Of a stretch of 64,000 bases of DNA, positions 11,201-25,884 are shown piece after piece. The notes under the pieces were generated by a model, which did no database searches, was not told the origin of the DNA, and was given only the letters and a program-made list of their open reading frames with translations. Source of the stretch: Mastigias papua (lineage: Eukaryota; Cnidaria; Scyphozoa; Rhizostomeae; Mastigiidae); assembly GCA_964019165.1 (NCBI GenBank), contig OZ025280.1, positions 8,922,428-8,986,427 on the forward strand. The letters are read 5' to 3'. The stretch's first letter is position 1. Each line of letters begins with the position of its first letter. The translations under genes and the position numbers were made by a program.

Positions 11201-14200
11201 ACTTTAAAGCTGTATTTAGTGTAAAAACAAAGACTAACGCTCATTTGACTACGAAACATTGTCTAAACTACTGGTATCAGTGTAACTGTAGATGTTAAAG
11301 TCGTTTAGTGCCTTAGATTGACACACTTCCACTCAATGTCAAACATACAACAGTATATGCACATGTATGTTGTTATAGCTTGCAATGGGCCTAAACTGCA
11401 TAAGTGAGCAATCACTGACAATACAGCAACCAATACAGATCTAATGGTGATACGATTTTATAAATACTCCACTGACAGCAAAGATGTGTTTAGATTATGG
11501 TTTTGAACTATGCAACACGTTATTATAGTCAAATGTAGCATTTACAAAGTACAGTCAGTTATGGTACATGTCTAGCACTTTAGAGCTGTATTTAGTGTAA
11601 AAACAAAGACTAACGCTCATTTGACTACGAAACATTGTCTAAACTACTGGTATCAGTGTAACTGTAGATGTTAAAGTCGATTAGTGACTTAGATTGACAC
11701 ACTTCCACTCAATGTCAAACATACAACAGTATATGCACATGTATGTTGTTATAGCTTGCAATGGGCCTAAACTGAATAAGTGAGCAAACACTGACAATAC
11801 AGCAACCATTACAGATCTAATGGTGATACGATATTATAAATACTCCATTGACAGCAAAGATGTGGTTAGAATTATGGTTTTGAACTATGCAACACGTTAT
11901 TATAGTCAAATGTAGCACTTACATAGTATAGTCAGTTTTGGTACATGTAAAGCACTTTAAAGCTGTAGTTGGTGTAAAAACAAAGACTAACGCTCATTTG
12001 ACTACGAAACATTGTCTAAACTACTGGTATCAGTGTAACTGTAGATGTTAAAGTCGTTTAGTGCCTTAGATTGACACACTTCCCCTCAATGTCAAACATA
12101 CAACAGTATATACACATGTATGCTGTTATAGCTTGCAATGGGCCTAAACTGCATAAGTGAGCAAACACTGACAATACAGCAACCAATACAGATCTAATGG
12201 TGATACGATATTATAAATGCTCGATTGACAGCAAAGATGTGTTTAGATTATGGTTTTGAACTATGCAACACGTTATTATAGTCAAATGTAGCACTTACAT
12301 AGTATAGTCAGTTTTGGTACATGTAAAGCACTTTAAAGCTGTAGTTGGTGTAAAAACAAAGACTAACGCTCATTTGACTACGAAACATTGTCTAAACTAC
12401 TGGTATCAGTGTAACTGTAGATGTTAAAGTCGTTTAGTGCCTTAGATTGACACACTTCCACTCAATGTCAAACATACAACAGTATATACACATGTATGTT
12501 GTTATAGCTTGCAATGGGCCTAAACTGCATAAGTGAGCAAACACTGACAATACAGCAACCAATACAGATCTAATGCTGATAGGATATTATAAATGCTCGA
12601 TTGACAGCAAAGATGTGTTTAGATTATGGTTTTGAACTATGCAACACGTTATTATAGTCAAATGTAGCACTTACATAGTATAGTCAGTTTTGGTACATGT
12701 AAAGCACTTTAAAGCTGTATTTAGTGTAAAAACAAAGACTAACGCTCATTTGACTACGAAACATTGTCTAAACTACTGGTATCAGTGTAACTGTAGATGT
12801 TAAAGTCGTTTAGTGCCTTAGATTGACACACTTCCACTCAATGTCAAACATACAACAGTATATGCACATGTATGTTGTTATAGCTTGCAATGGGCTTAAA
12901 CTGCATAAGTGAGCAATCACTGACAATACAGCAACCAATACAGATCTAATGGTGATACGAGTTTATAAATACTCCACTGACAGCAAAGATGTGTTTAGAT
13001 TATGGTTTTGAACTATGCAACACGTTATTATAGTCAAATGTAGCACTTACATAGTATAGTCAGTTTTGGTACATGTAAAGCACTTTAAAGCTGTAGTTAG
13101 TGTAAAAACAAAGACTAACGCTCATTTCACTACGAAGCATTGTCTAAACTACTGGTATCAATGTAACTGTAGATGTTAAAGTCGTTTAGTGCCTTAGATT
13201 GACACTCTTCCACTCAATGTCAAACATACAACAGTATATGCACATGTATGTTGTTATAGCTTGCAATGGGCCTAAACTGCATAAGTGAGCAAACACTGAC
13301 AATACAGCAACCAATACAGATCTAATGCTGATAGGATATTATAAATGCTCGATTGACAGCAAAGATGTGTTTAGATTATGGTTTTGAACTATGCAACACG
13401 TTATTATAGTCAAATGTAGCACTTACATAGTATAGTCAGTTTTGGTACATGTAAAGCACTTTAAAGCTGTAGTTAGTGTAAAAACAAAGACTAACGCTCA
13501 TTTGACTACGAAACATTGTCTAAACTACTGGTATCAGTGTAACTGTAGATGTTAAAGTCGGTTAGTGCTTTAGATTGACACACTTCCACTCAATGTCAAA
13601 CATACAACAGTATATGAATATGTATGTTGTTATAGCTTGCAATGGGCCTAAACTGCATAAGTGAGCAAACACTGACAATACAGCAACCAATACAGATCCA
13701 ATGGTGATACGATATTATAAATGCTCGATTGACAGCAAAGATGTGTTTAGATTATGGTTTTGAACTATGCAACACGTTATTATAGTCAAATGTAGCACTT
13801 ACATAGTATAGTCAGTTTTGGTACATGTAAAGCACTTTAAAGCTGTAGTTAGTGTAAAAACAAAGACTAACGCTCAATTGACTACGAAACATTGTCTAAA
13901 CTACTGGCATCAGTGTAACTGTAGATGTTAAAGTCGATTAGTGCCTTAGATTGACACACTTCCACTCAATGTCAAACATACAACAGTATATGCACATGTA
14001 TGTTGTTATAGCTTGCAATGGGCCTAAACTGCATAAGTGAGCAATCACTGACAATACAGCAACCAATACAGATCTAATGGTGATACGATTTTATAAATAC
14101 TCCACTGACAGCAAACATGTGTTTAGATTATGGTTTTGAACTATGCAACACGTTATTATAGTCAAATGTAGCACTTACATAGTATAGTCAGTTTTGGTAC

Positions 14201-16492
14201 ATGTAAAGCACTTTAAAGCTGTAGTTAGTGTAAAAACAAAGACTAACGCTCATTTGACTACGAAACATTGTCTAAACTACTGGTATCAATGTAACTGTAG
14301 ATGTTAAAGTCGTTTAGTGCCTTAGATTGACGCACTTCCACTCAATGTCAAACATACAACAGTATATGCACATGTATGTTGTTATAGCTTGCAATGGGCC
14401 TAAACTGCATAAGTGAGCAAACACTGACAATATAGCAACCAATACAGATCTAATGGTGATACGATTTTATAAATACTCCATTGACAGCAAAGATATGTTT
14501 AGATTATGGTTTTGAACTATGCAACACGTTATTATAGTCAAATGTAGCACTTACAAAGTATAGTCAGTTTTGGTACATGTAAAGAACTTTAGAGCTGTAT
14601 TTAGTGTAAAAACAAAGACTAACGCTCATTTGACTACGAAACATTGTCTAAACTACTAGAATCAGTGTAACTGTAGATGTTAAAGTCGATTAGTGCCTTA
14701 GATTGACACACTTCCACTCAATGTCAAACATACCACAGTATATGCACATGTATGTTGTTATAGCTTGCAATGGGCCTAAACTGCATAAGTGAGCAAACAC
14801 TGACAATACAGCAACCAATACAGATCTAATGGTGATACGATATTATAAATACTCCATTGACAGCAAAGATGTGGTTAGAATTATGGTTTTGAACTATGCA
14901 ACACGTTATTATAGTCAAATGTAGCACTTACATAGTATAGTCAGTTTTGGTACATGTAAAGCACTTTAAAGCTGTAGTTAGTGTTAAAACAAAGGCTAAC
15001 GCTCATTTGAATACGAAACATTGTCTAAACTACTGGTATCAATGTAACTATAGATGTTAAAGTCGTTTAGTGCCTTAGATTGACACACTTCCACTCAATG
15101 TCAAACATACAACAGTATATGCACATGTATGTTGTTATAGCTTGCAATGGGCCTAAACTGCATAAGTGAGCAAACACTGACAATACAGCAACCAATACAG
15201 ATCTAATGGTTATATACTCCACTGACAGCAAAGATGTGTTTAGATTATGGTTTTGAACTATGCAACACGCTACTATAGTCAAATGTAGCACTTACATAGT
15301 ATAGTCAGTTTTGGTACATGTAAAGCACTTTAAAGCTGTAGTTAGTGTTAAAACAAAGGCTAACGCTCATTTGAATACGAAACATTGTCTAAACTACTGG
15401 TATCAATGTAACTATAGATGTTAAAGTCGTTTAGTGCCTTAGATTGACACACTTCCAGTCAATGTCAAACATACAACAGTATATGCACATGTATGTTGTT
15501 ATAGCTTGCAATGGGCCTAAACTGCATAAGTGAGCAAACACTGACAATACAGCAACCAATACAGATCTAATGGTGATGCGATATTATAAATACTCCATTG
15601 ACAGCAAAGATGTGTTTAGATTATGGTTTTGAACTATGCAACACGTTATTATAAGTCAAATGTAGCACTTACATAGTATAGTCAGTTTTGGTGCACTTTA
15701 AAGCTGTAGTTGGTGAAAAAACAAAGACTACCGCTCATTTGACTACGAAACATTGTCTAAACTACTGGTATCAATGTAACTGTAGATGTTAAAGTCGTTT
15801 AGTGCCTTAGATTGACACACTTCCACTCAATGTCAAACATACAACAGTATATGCACATGTATGTTGTTATAGCTTGCAATGGGCCTAAACTGCATAAGTG
15901 AGCAAACACTGACAATACAGCAACCAATACAGATCTAATGGTTATATACTCCACTGACAGCAAAGATGTGTTTAGATTATGGTTTTGAACTATGCAACAC
16001 GCTACTATAGTCAAATGTAGCACTTACATAGTATAGTCAGTTTTGGTACATGTAAAGCACTTTAAAGCTGTAGTTAGTGTAAAAACGAAGACTAACGCTC
16101 AATTGACTACGACACATTGTCTAAACTACTGGCATCAGTGTAACTGTAGATGTTAAAGTCGTTCAGTGCCTTAGATTGACACACTTCCACTCAATGTCAA
16201 ACATACAACAGTATATGCACATGTATGTTGTTATAGCTTGCAATGGGCCTAAACTGCATAAGTGAGCAAACACTGACAATACAGCAACCAATACAGATCT
16301 AATGCTGATAGGATATTATAAATGCTCGATTGACAGCAAAGATGTGTTTAGATTATGGTTTTGAACTATGCAACAAGTTATTATAGTCAAATGTAGCACT
16401 TACATAGTATAGTCAGTTTTGGTACATGTAAAGCACTTTAAAGCTGTAGTTAGTGTAAAAACAAAGACTAACGCTCAATTGACTACGAAACA
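8247..16492 (+). repeat. 22-monomer higher-order repeat, copy 2 (8246 bp)
   Basis: This block repeats 1-8246 at a constant offset of 8246 bp. By eye I found only scattered differences: cacatttcc at 8311, gcaaaagtg near 8387, cagcattcaatac near 9919, actccattgac near 14852 (actcgattgac in copy 1), gattttata near 14086 (gatattata in copy 1), and aaaaacgaag near 16081 (aaaaaagaag in copy 1). Similarity continues to about 16370, after which the last monomer differs, with caacaagtta where copy 1 has gcaatatgtg. Identity this high over more than 8 kb points to a recent segmental duplication inside the array. Confidence 0.93.
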
Positions 16493-19125
16493 TTGTCTAA
16501 ACTACTGGCATCAGTGTAACTGTAGATGTTAAAGTCGTTTAGTGCCTTAGATTGACACACTTCCACTCAATGTCAAACATACAACAGTATATGCACATGT
16601 ATGTTGTTATAGCTTGCAATGGGCCTAAACTGCATAAGTGAGCAAACACTGACAATACAGCAACCAATACAGATCTAATGCTGATAGGATATTATAAATG
16701 CTCGATTGACAGCAAAGATGTGTTTAGATTATGGTTTTGAACTATGCAACACGTTATTATAGTCAAATGTAGCACTTACATAGTATAGTCAGTTTTGGTA
16801 CATGTAAAGCACTTTAAAGCTGTAGTTAGTGTAAAAACAAAGACTAACGCTCAATTGACTACGACACATTGTCTAAACTACTGGCATCAGTGTAACTGTA
16901 GATGTTAAAGTCGTTTAGTGCCTTAGATTGACACACTTCCACCTAATGTCAAACATACAACAGTATATGCACATGTATGTTGTTATAGCTTGCAATGGGC
17001 CTAAACTGCATAAGTGAGCAAACACTGACAATACAGCAACCAATACAGATCTAATGGTGATACGATATTATAAATGCTCGATTGACAGCAAAGATGTGTT
17101 TAGATTATGGTTTTGAACTATGCAACACGTTATTATAGTCAAATGTAGCACTTACATAGTATAGTCAGTTTTGGTACATGTAAAGCACTTTAAAGCTGTA
17201 GTTGGTGTAAAAACAAAGACTAACGCTCATTTGACTACGAAACATTGTCTAAACTACTGGTATCAGTGTAACTGTAGATGTTAAAGTCGTTTAGTGCCTT
17301 AGATTGACACACTTCCACTCAATGTCAAACATACCACAGTATATGCACATGTATGTTGTTATAGCTTGCAATGGGCCTAAACTGCATAAGTGAGCAAACA
17401 CTGACAATACAGCAACCAATACAGATCTAATGGTGATGCGATATTATAAATACTCCATTGACAGCAAAGATGTGTTTAGATTATGGTTTTGAACTATGCA
17501 ACACGTTATTATAAGTCAAATGTAGCACTTACATAGTATAGTCAGTTTTGGTACATGTAAAGCACTTTAAAGCTGTAGTTGGTGTAAAAACAAAGACTAC
17601 CGCTCATTTGACTACGAAACATTGTCTAAACTACTGGTATCAGTGTAACTGTAGATGTTAAAGTCGTTTAGTGCCTTAGATTGACACACTTCCACTCAAT
17701 GTCAAACATACAACAGTATATGCACATGTATGTTGTTATAGCTTGCAATAGGCCTAAACTGCATAAGTGAGCAATCACTGACAATACAGCAACCAATACA
17801 GATCTAATGCTGATAGGATATTATAAATGCTCGATTGACAGCAAAGATGTGTTTAGATTATGGTTTTGAACTATGCAACACGCTATTATAGTCAAATGTA
17901 GCACTTACATAGTATAGTCAGTGTTGGTACATGTAAAGCACTTTAAAGCTGTATCTAGTGTAAAAACAAAGACTAACGCTCATTTGACCACGACACATTG
18001 TCTAACCTACTGGTATCAGTGTAACTGTAGATGTTAAAGTCGTTTAGTGCCTTAGAGTGACACACTTCCACTCAATGTCAAACATACAACAGTATATGCA
18101 CATGTATGTTGTTATAGCTTGCAATGGGCCTAAACTGCATAAGTGAGCAAACACTGACAATACAGCAACCAATACAGATCTAATGGTGATACGATATTAT
18201 AAATACTCCATTGACAGCAAAGATGTGTTTAGATTATGGTTTTGAACTATGCAACAAGTTATTATAGTCAAATGTAGCACTTACATAGTATAGTCAATTT
18301 TGGTACATGTAAAGCACTTTAACGCTGTAGTTAGTGTTAAAGCAAAGGCGAACGCTCATTTGACTACGAAACATTGTCTAAACTACTGGTATCAGTGTAA
18401 CTGTAGATGTTAAAGTCGTTTAGTGCCTTAGATTGACACACTTCCACTCAATGTCAAACATACAACAGTATATGCACATGTATGTTGTTATAGCTTGCAA
18501 TAGGCCTAAACTGCATAAGTGAGCAATCACTGACAATACAGCAACCAATACAGATCTAATGGTGATACGATATTATAAATACTCGATTGACAGCAAAGAT
18601 GTGTTTAGATTATGGTTTTGAACTATGCAACACGTTATTATAGTCAAATGTAGCACTTACATAGTATAGTCAGTTTTGGTACATGTAAAGCACTTTAAAG
18701 CTGTATTTAGTGTAAAAACAAAGACTAACGCTCATTTGACTACGACACATTGTCTAAACTACTGGCATCAGTGTAACTGTAGATGTTAAAGTCGTTCAGT
18801 GCCTTAGATTGACACACTTCCACTCAATGTCAAACATACAACAGTATATGCACATGTATGTTGTTATAGCTTGCAATGGGCCTAAACTGCATAAGTGAGC
18901 AAACACTGACAATACAGCAACCAATACAAATCTAATGGTGATGCGATATTATAAATACTCCATTGACAGCAAAGATGTGTTTAGATTATGGTTTTGAACT
19001 ATGCAACACGTTATTATAGTCAAATGTAGCACTTACATAGTATAGTCAGTTTTGGTACATGTAAAGCACTTTAAAGCTGTAGTTGGTGTAAAAACAAAGA
19101 CTAACGCTCATTTGACTACGAAACA
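12012..19125 (+). repeat. 19-monomer block (7114 bp), left copy of the second long HOR
   Basis: Starting with the monomer at 12012 (marker tatacacatgtatgctg at 12109), this block recurs from 19126 at an offset of 7114 bp. It overlaps the right part of 22-mer copy 2 (12012-16492) and extends through seven further monomers (16493, 16869, 17245, 17622, 17998, 18374, 18750). Those seven carry markers such as ccacctaatg (16939), ataccacag (17331), gcaataggcc, ccttagagtgacac, caacaagtt, gtcaattttgg, aaagcaaaggcg and aatacaaatc (18923). Confidence 0.88.
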
Positions 19126-22100
19126 TTGTCTAAACTACTGGTATCAGTGTAACTGTAGATGTTAAAGTCGTTTAGTGCCTTAGATTGACACACTTCCCCT
19201 CAATGTCAAACATACAACAGTATATACACATGTATGCTGTTATAGCTTGCAATGGGCCTAAACTGCATAAGTGAGCAAACACTGACAATACAGCAACCAA
19301 TACAGATCTAATGGTGATACGATATTATAAATGCTCGATTGACAGCAAAGATGTGTTTAGATTATGGTTTTGAACTATGCAACACGTTATTATAGTCAAA
19401 TGTAGCACTTACATAGTATAGTCAGTTTTGGTACATGTAAAGCACTTTAAAGCTGTAGTTGGTGTAAAAACAAAGACTAACGCTCATTTGACTACGAAAC
19501 ATTGTCTAAACTACTGGTATCAGTGTAACTGTAGATGTTAAAGTCGTTTAGTGCCTTAGATTGACACACTTCCACTCAATGTCAAACATACAACAGTATA
19601 TACACATGTATGTTGTTATAGCTTGCAATGGGCCTAAACTGCATAAGTGAGCAAACACTGACAATACAGCAACCAATACAGATCTAATGCTGATAGGATA
19701 TTATAAATGCTCGATTGACAGCAAAGATGTGTTTAGATTATGGTTTTGAACTATGCAACACGTTATTATAGTCAAATGTAGCACTTACATAGTATAGTCA
19801 GTTTTGGTACATGTAAAGCACTTTAAAGCTGTATTTAGTGTAAAAACAAAGACTAACGCTCATTTGACTACGAAACATTGTCTAAACTACTGGTATCAGT
19901 GTAACTGTAGATGTTAAAGTCGTTTAGTGCCTTAGATTGACACACTTCCACTCAATGTCAAACATACAACAGTATATGCACATGTATGTTGTTATAGCTT
20001 GCAATGGGCTTAAACTGCATAAGTGAGCAATCACTGACAATACAGCAACCAATACAGATCTAATGGTGATACGAGTTTATAAATACTCCACTGACAGCAA
20101 AGATGTGTTTAGATTATGGTTTTGAACTATGCAACACGTTATTATAGTCAAATGTAGCACTTACATAGTATAGTCAGTTTTGGTACATGTAAAGCACTTT
20201 AAAGCTGTAGTTAGTGTAAAAACAAAGACTAACGCTCATTTCACTACGAAGCATTGTCTAAACTACTGGTATCAATGTAACTGTAGATGTTAAAGTCGTT
20301 TAGTGCCTTAGATTGACACTCTTCCACTCAATGTCAAACATACAACAGTATATGCACATGTATGTTGTTATAGCTTGCAATGGGCCTAAACTGCATAAGT
20401 GAGCAAACACTGACAATACAGCAACCAATACAGATCTAATGCTGATAGGATATTATAAATGCTCGATTGACAGCAAAGATGTGTTTAGATTATGGTTTTG
20501 AACTATGCAACACGTTATTATAGTCAAATGTAGCACTTACATAGTATAGTCAGTTTTGGTACATGTAAAGCACTTTAAAGCTGTAGTTAGTGTAAAAACA
20601 AAGACTAACGCTCATTTGACTACGAAACATTGTCTAAACTACTGGTATCAGTGTAACTGTAGATGTTAAAGTCGGTTAGTGCTTTAGATTGACACACTTC
20701 CACTCAATGTCAAACATACAACAGTATATGAATATGTATGTTGTTATAGCTTGCAATGGGCCTAAACTGCATAAGTGAGCAAACACTGACAATACAGCAA
20801 CCAATACAGATCCAATGGTGATACGATATTATAAATGCTCGATTGACAGCAAAGATGTGTTTAGATTATGGTTTTGAACTATGCAACACGTTATTATAGT
20901 CAAATGTAGCACTTACATAGTATAGTCAGTTTTGGTACATGTAAAGCACTTTAAAGCTGTAGTTAGTGTAAAAACAAAGACTAACGCTCAATTGACTACG
21001 AAACATTGTCTAAACTACTGGCATCAGTGTAACTGTAGATGTTAAAGTCGATTAGTGCCTTAGATTGACACACTTCCACTCAATGTCAAACATACAACAG
21101 TATATGCACATGTATGTTGTTATAGCTTGCAATGGGCCTAAACTGCATAAGTGAGCAATCACTGACAATACAGCAACCAATACAGATCTAATGGTGATAC
21201 GATTTTATAAATACTCCACTGACAGCAAACATGTGTTTAGATTATGGTTTTGAACTATGCAACACGTTATTATAGTCAAATGTAGCACTTACATAGTATA
21301 GTCAGTTTTGGTACATGTAAAGCACTTTAAAGCTGTAGTTAGTGTAAAAACAAAGACTAACGCTCATTTGACTACGAAACATTGTCTAAACTACTGGTAT
21401 CAATGTAACTGTAGATGTTAAAGTCGTTTAGTGCCTTAGATTGACGCACTTCCACTCAATGTCAAACATACAACAGTATATGCACATGTATGTTGTTATA
21501 GCTTGCAATGGGCCTAAACTGCATAAGTGAGCAAACACTGACAATATAGCAACCAATACAGATCTAATGGTGATACGATTTTATAAATACTCCATTGACA
21601 GCAAAGATATGTTTAGATTATGGTTTTGAACTATGCAACACGTTATTATAGTCAAATGTAGCACTTACAAAGTATAGTCAGTTTTGGTACATGTAAAGAA
21701 CTTTAGAGCTGTATTTAGTGTAAAAACAAAGACTAACGCTCATTTGACTACGAAACATTGTCTAAACTACTAGAATCAGTGTAACTGTAGATGTTAAAGT
21801 CGATTAGTGCCTTAGATTGACACACTTCCACTCAATGTCAAACATACCACAGTATATGCACATGTATGTTGTTATAGCTTGCAATGGGCCTAAACTGCAT
21901 AAGTGAGCAAACACTGACAATACAGCAACCAATACAGATCTAATGGTGATACGATATTATAAATACTCCATTGACAGCAAAGATGTGGTTAGAATTATGG
22001 TTTTGAACTATGCAACACGTTATTATAGTCAAATGTAGCACTTACATAGTATAGTCAGTTTTGGTACATGTAAAGCACTTTAAAGCTGTAGTTAGTGTTA

Positions 22101-25100
22101 AAACAAAGGCTAACGCTCATTTGAATACGAAACATTGTCTAAACTACTGGTATCAATGTAACTATAGATGTTAAAGTCGTTTAGTGCCTTAGATTGACAC
22201 ACTTCCACTCAATGTCAAACATACAACAGTATATGCACATGTATGTTGTTATAGCTTGCAATGGGCCTAAACTGCATAAGTGAGCAAACACTGACAATAC
22301 AGCAACCAATACAGATCTAATGGTTATATACTCCACTGACAGCAAAGATGTGTTTAGATTATGGTTTTGAACTATGCAACACGCTACTATAGTCAAATGT
22401 AGCACTTACATAGTATAGTCAGTTTTGGTACATGTAAAGCACTTTAAAGCTGTAGTTAGTGTAAAAACGAAGACTAACGCTCAATTGACTACGACACATT
22501 GTCTAAACTACTGGCATCAGTGTAACTGTAGATGTTAAAGTCGTTCAGTGCCTTAGATTGACACACTTCCACTCAATGTCAAACATACAACAGTATATGC
22601 ACATGTATGTTGTTATAGCTTGCAATGGGCCTAAACTGCATAAGTGAGCAAACACTGACAATACAGCAACCAATACAGATCTAATGCTGATAGGATATTA
22701 TAAATGCTCGATTGACAGCAAAGATGTGTTTAGATTATGGTTTTGAACTATGCAACAAGTTATTATAGTCAAATGTAGCACTTACATAGTATAGTCAGTT
22801 TTGGTACATGTAAAGCACTTTAAAGCTGTAGTTAGTGTAAAAACAAAGACTAACGCTCAATTGACTACGAAACATTGTCTAAACTACTGGCATCAGTGTA
22901 ACTGTAGATGTTAAAGTCGTTTAGTGCCTTAGATTGACACACTTCCACTCAATGTCAAACATACAACAGTATATGCACATGTATGTTGTTATAGCTTGCA
23001 ATGGGCCTAAACTGCATAAGTGAGGAATCACTGACAATACAGCAACCAATACAGATCTAATGGTGAAAGGATGTTATAAATACTCCACTGACAGCAAAGA
23101 TGTGTTTAGATTATTGTTTTGAACTATGCAACACGTTATTATAGTCAAATGTAGCACTTACATAGTATAGTCAGTTTTGGTACATGTAAAGCACTTTAAA
23201 GCTGTAGTTAGTGTAAAAACAAAGACTAACGCTCATTTGACTACGAAACATTGTCTAAACTACTGGCATCAGTGTAACTGTAGATGTTAAAGTCGTTCAG
23301 TGCCTTAGATTGACACACTTCCACTCAATGTCAAACATACAACAGTATATGCACATGTATGTTGTTATAGCTTGCAATGGGCCTAAACTGCATAAGTGAG
23401 CAAACACTGACAATACAGCAACCAATACAGATCTAATGCTGATAGGATATTATAAATGCTCGATTGACAGCAAAGATGTGTTTAGATTATGGTTTTGAAC
23501 TATGCAACACGTTATTATAGTCAAATGTAGCACTTACATAGTATAGTCAGTTTTGGTACATGTAAAGCACTTTAAAGCTGTAGTTAGTGTAAAAACAAAG
23601 ACTAACGCTCAATTGACTACGACACATTGTCTAAACTACTGGCATCAGTGTAACTGTAGATGTTAAAGTCGTTTAGTGCCTTAGATTGACACACTTCCAC
23701 TCAATGTCAAACATACAACAGTATATGCACATGTATGTTGTTATAGCTTGCAATGGGCCTAAACTGCATAAGTGAGCAAACACTGACAATACAGCAACCA
23801 ATACAGATCTAATGGTGATACGATATTATAAATGCTCGATTGACAGCAAAGATGTGTTTAGATTATGGTTTTGAACTATGCAACACGTTATTATAGTCAA
23901 ATGTAGCACTTACATAGTATAGTCAGTTTTGGTACATGTAAAGCACTTTAAAGCTGTAGTTGGTGTAAAAACAAAGACTAACGCTCATTTGACTACGAAA
24001 CATTGTCTAAACTACTGGTATCAGTGTAACTGTAGATGTTAAAGTCGTTTAGTGCCTTAGATTGACACACTTCCACTCAATGTCAAACATACCACAGTAT
24101 ATGCACATGTATGTTGTTATAGCTTGCAATGGGCCTAAACTGCATAAGTGAGCAAACACTGACAATACAGCAACCAATACAGATCTAATGGTGATGCGAT
24201 ATTATAAATACTCCATTGACAGCAAAGATGTGTTTAGATTATGGTTTTGAACTATGCAACACGTTATTATAAGTCAAATGTAGCACTTACATAGTATAGT
24301 CAGTTTTGGTACATGTAAAGCACTTTAAAGCTGTAGTTGGTGTAAAAACAAAGACTACCGCTCATTTGACTACGAAACATTGTCTAAACTACTGGTATCA
24401 GTGTAACTGTAGATGTTAAAGTCGTTTAGTGCCTTAGATTGACACACTTCCACTCAATGTCAAACATACAACAGTATATGCACATGTATGTTGTTATAGC
24501 TTGCAATAGGCCTAAACTGCATAAGTGAGCAATCACTGACAATACAGCAACCAATACAGATCTAATGCTGATAGGATATTATAAATGCTCGATTGACAGC
24601 AAAGATGTGTTTAGATTATGGTTTTGAACTATGCAACACGCTATTATAGTCAAATGTAGCACTTACATAGTATAGTCAGTGTTGGTACATGTAAAGCACT
24701 TTAAAGCTGTATCTAGTGTAAAAACAAAGACTAACGCTCATTTGACCACGACACATTGTCTAACCTACTGGTATCAGTGTAACTGTAGATGTTAAAGTCG
24801 TTTAGTGCCTTAGAGTGACACACTTCCACTCAATGTCAAACATACAACAGTATATGCACATGTATGTTGTTATAGCTTGCAATGGGCCTAAACTGCATAA
24901 GTGAGCAAACACTGACAATACAGCAACCAATACAGATCTAATGGTGATACGATATTATAAATACTCCATTGACAGCAAAGATGTGTTTAGATTATGGTTT
25001 TGAACTATGCAACAAGTTATTATAGTCAAATGTAGCACTTACATAGTATAGTCAATTTTGGTACATGTAAAGCACTTTAACGCTGTAGTTAGTGTTAAAG

Positions 25101-25884
25101 CAAAGGCGAACGCTCATTTGACTACGAAACATTGTCTAAACTACTGGTATCAGTGTAACTGTAGATGTTAAAGTCGTTTAGTGCCTTAGATTGACACACT
25201 TCCACTCAATGTCAAACATACAACAGTATATGCACATGTATGTTGTTATAGCTTGCAATAGGCCTAAACTGCATAAGTGAGCAATCACTGACAATACAGC
25301 AACCAATACAGATCTAATGGTGATACGATATTATAAATACTCGATTGACAGCAAAGATGTGTTTAGATTATGGTTTTGAACTATGCAACACGTTATTATA
25401 GTCAAATGTAGCACTTACATAGTATAGTCAGTTTTGGTACATGTAAAGCACTTTAAAGCTGTATTTAGTGTAAAAACAAAGACTAACGCTCATTTGACTA
25501 CGACACATTGTCTAAACTACTGGCATCAGTGTAACTGTAGATGTTAAAGTCGTTCAGTGCCTTAGATTGACACACTTCCACTCAATGTCAAACATACAAC
25601 AGTATATGCACATGTATGTTGTTATAGCTTGCAATGGGCCTAAACTGCATAAGTGAGCAAACACTGACAATACAGCAACCAATACAAATCTAATGGTGAT
25701 GCGATATTATAAATACTCCATTGACAGCAAAGATGTGTTTAGATTATGGTTTTGAACTATGCAACACGTTATTATAAGTCAAATGTAGCACTTACATAGT
25801 ATAGTCAGTTTTGGTACATGTAAAGCACTTTAAAGCTGTAGTTGGTGTAAAAACAAAGACTACCGCTCATTTGACTACGAAACA
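19126..25884 (+). repeat. 18-monomer block (6759 bp), right copy of the second long HOR
   Basis: Monomers at 19126 to 22135 match 12012 to 15021 at an offset of 7114. At 22499 the offset drops to 6382, because the two monomers corresponding to 15385-16116 (368 + 364 = 732 bp) are absent. At 23251 the offset becomes 6758 because one extra monomer (22875-23250) is present. From there 16493-18999 corresponds to 23251-25757. The internal markers ataccacag, gagtgacac, aaagcaaaggcg and aatacaaatc are conserved in order. Confidence 0.88.
22875..23250 (+). repeat. Extra, divergent monomer at a register change
   Basis: This 376-bp copy carries private variants: gtgaggaatcactg near 23021, gtgaaaggatgttata near 23063, and gattattgttttg near 23110. 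It lies exactly where the offset between the two long blocks changes from 6382 to 6758, so it is either an insertion in this copy or a monomer lost from the other. Its ctccactgac and aatcac states resemble the unit-2 class, but the private changes show separate history. Confidence 0.82.
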
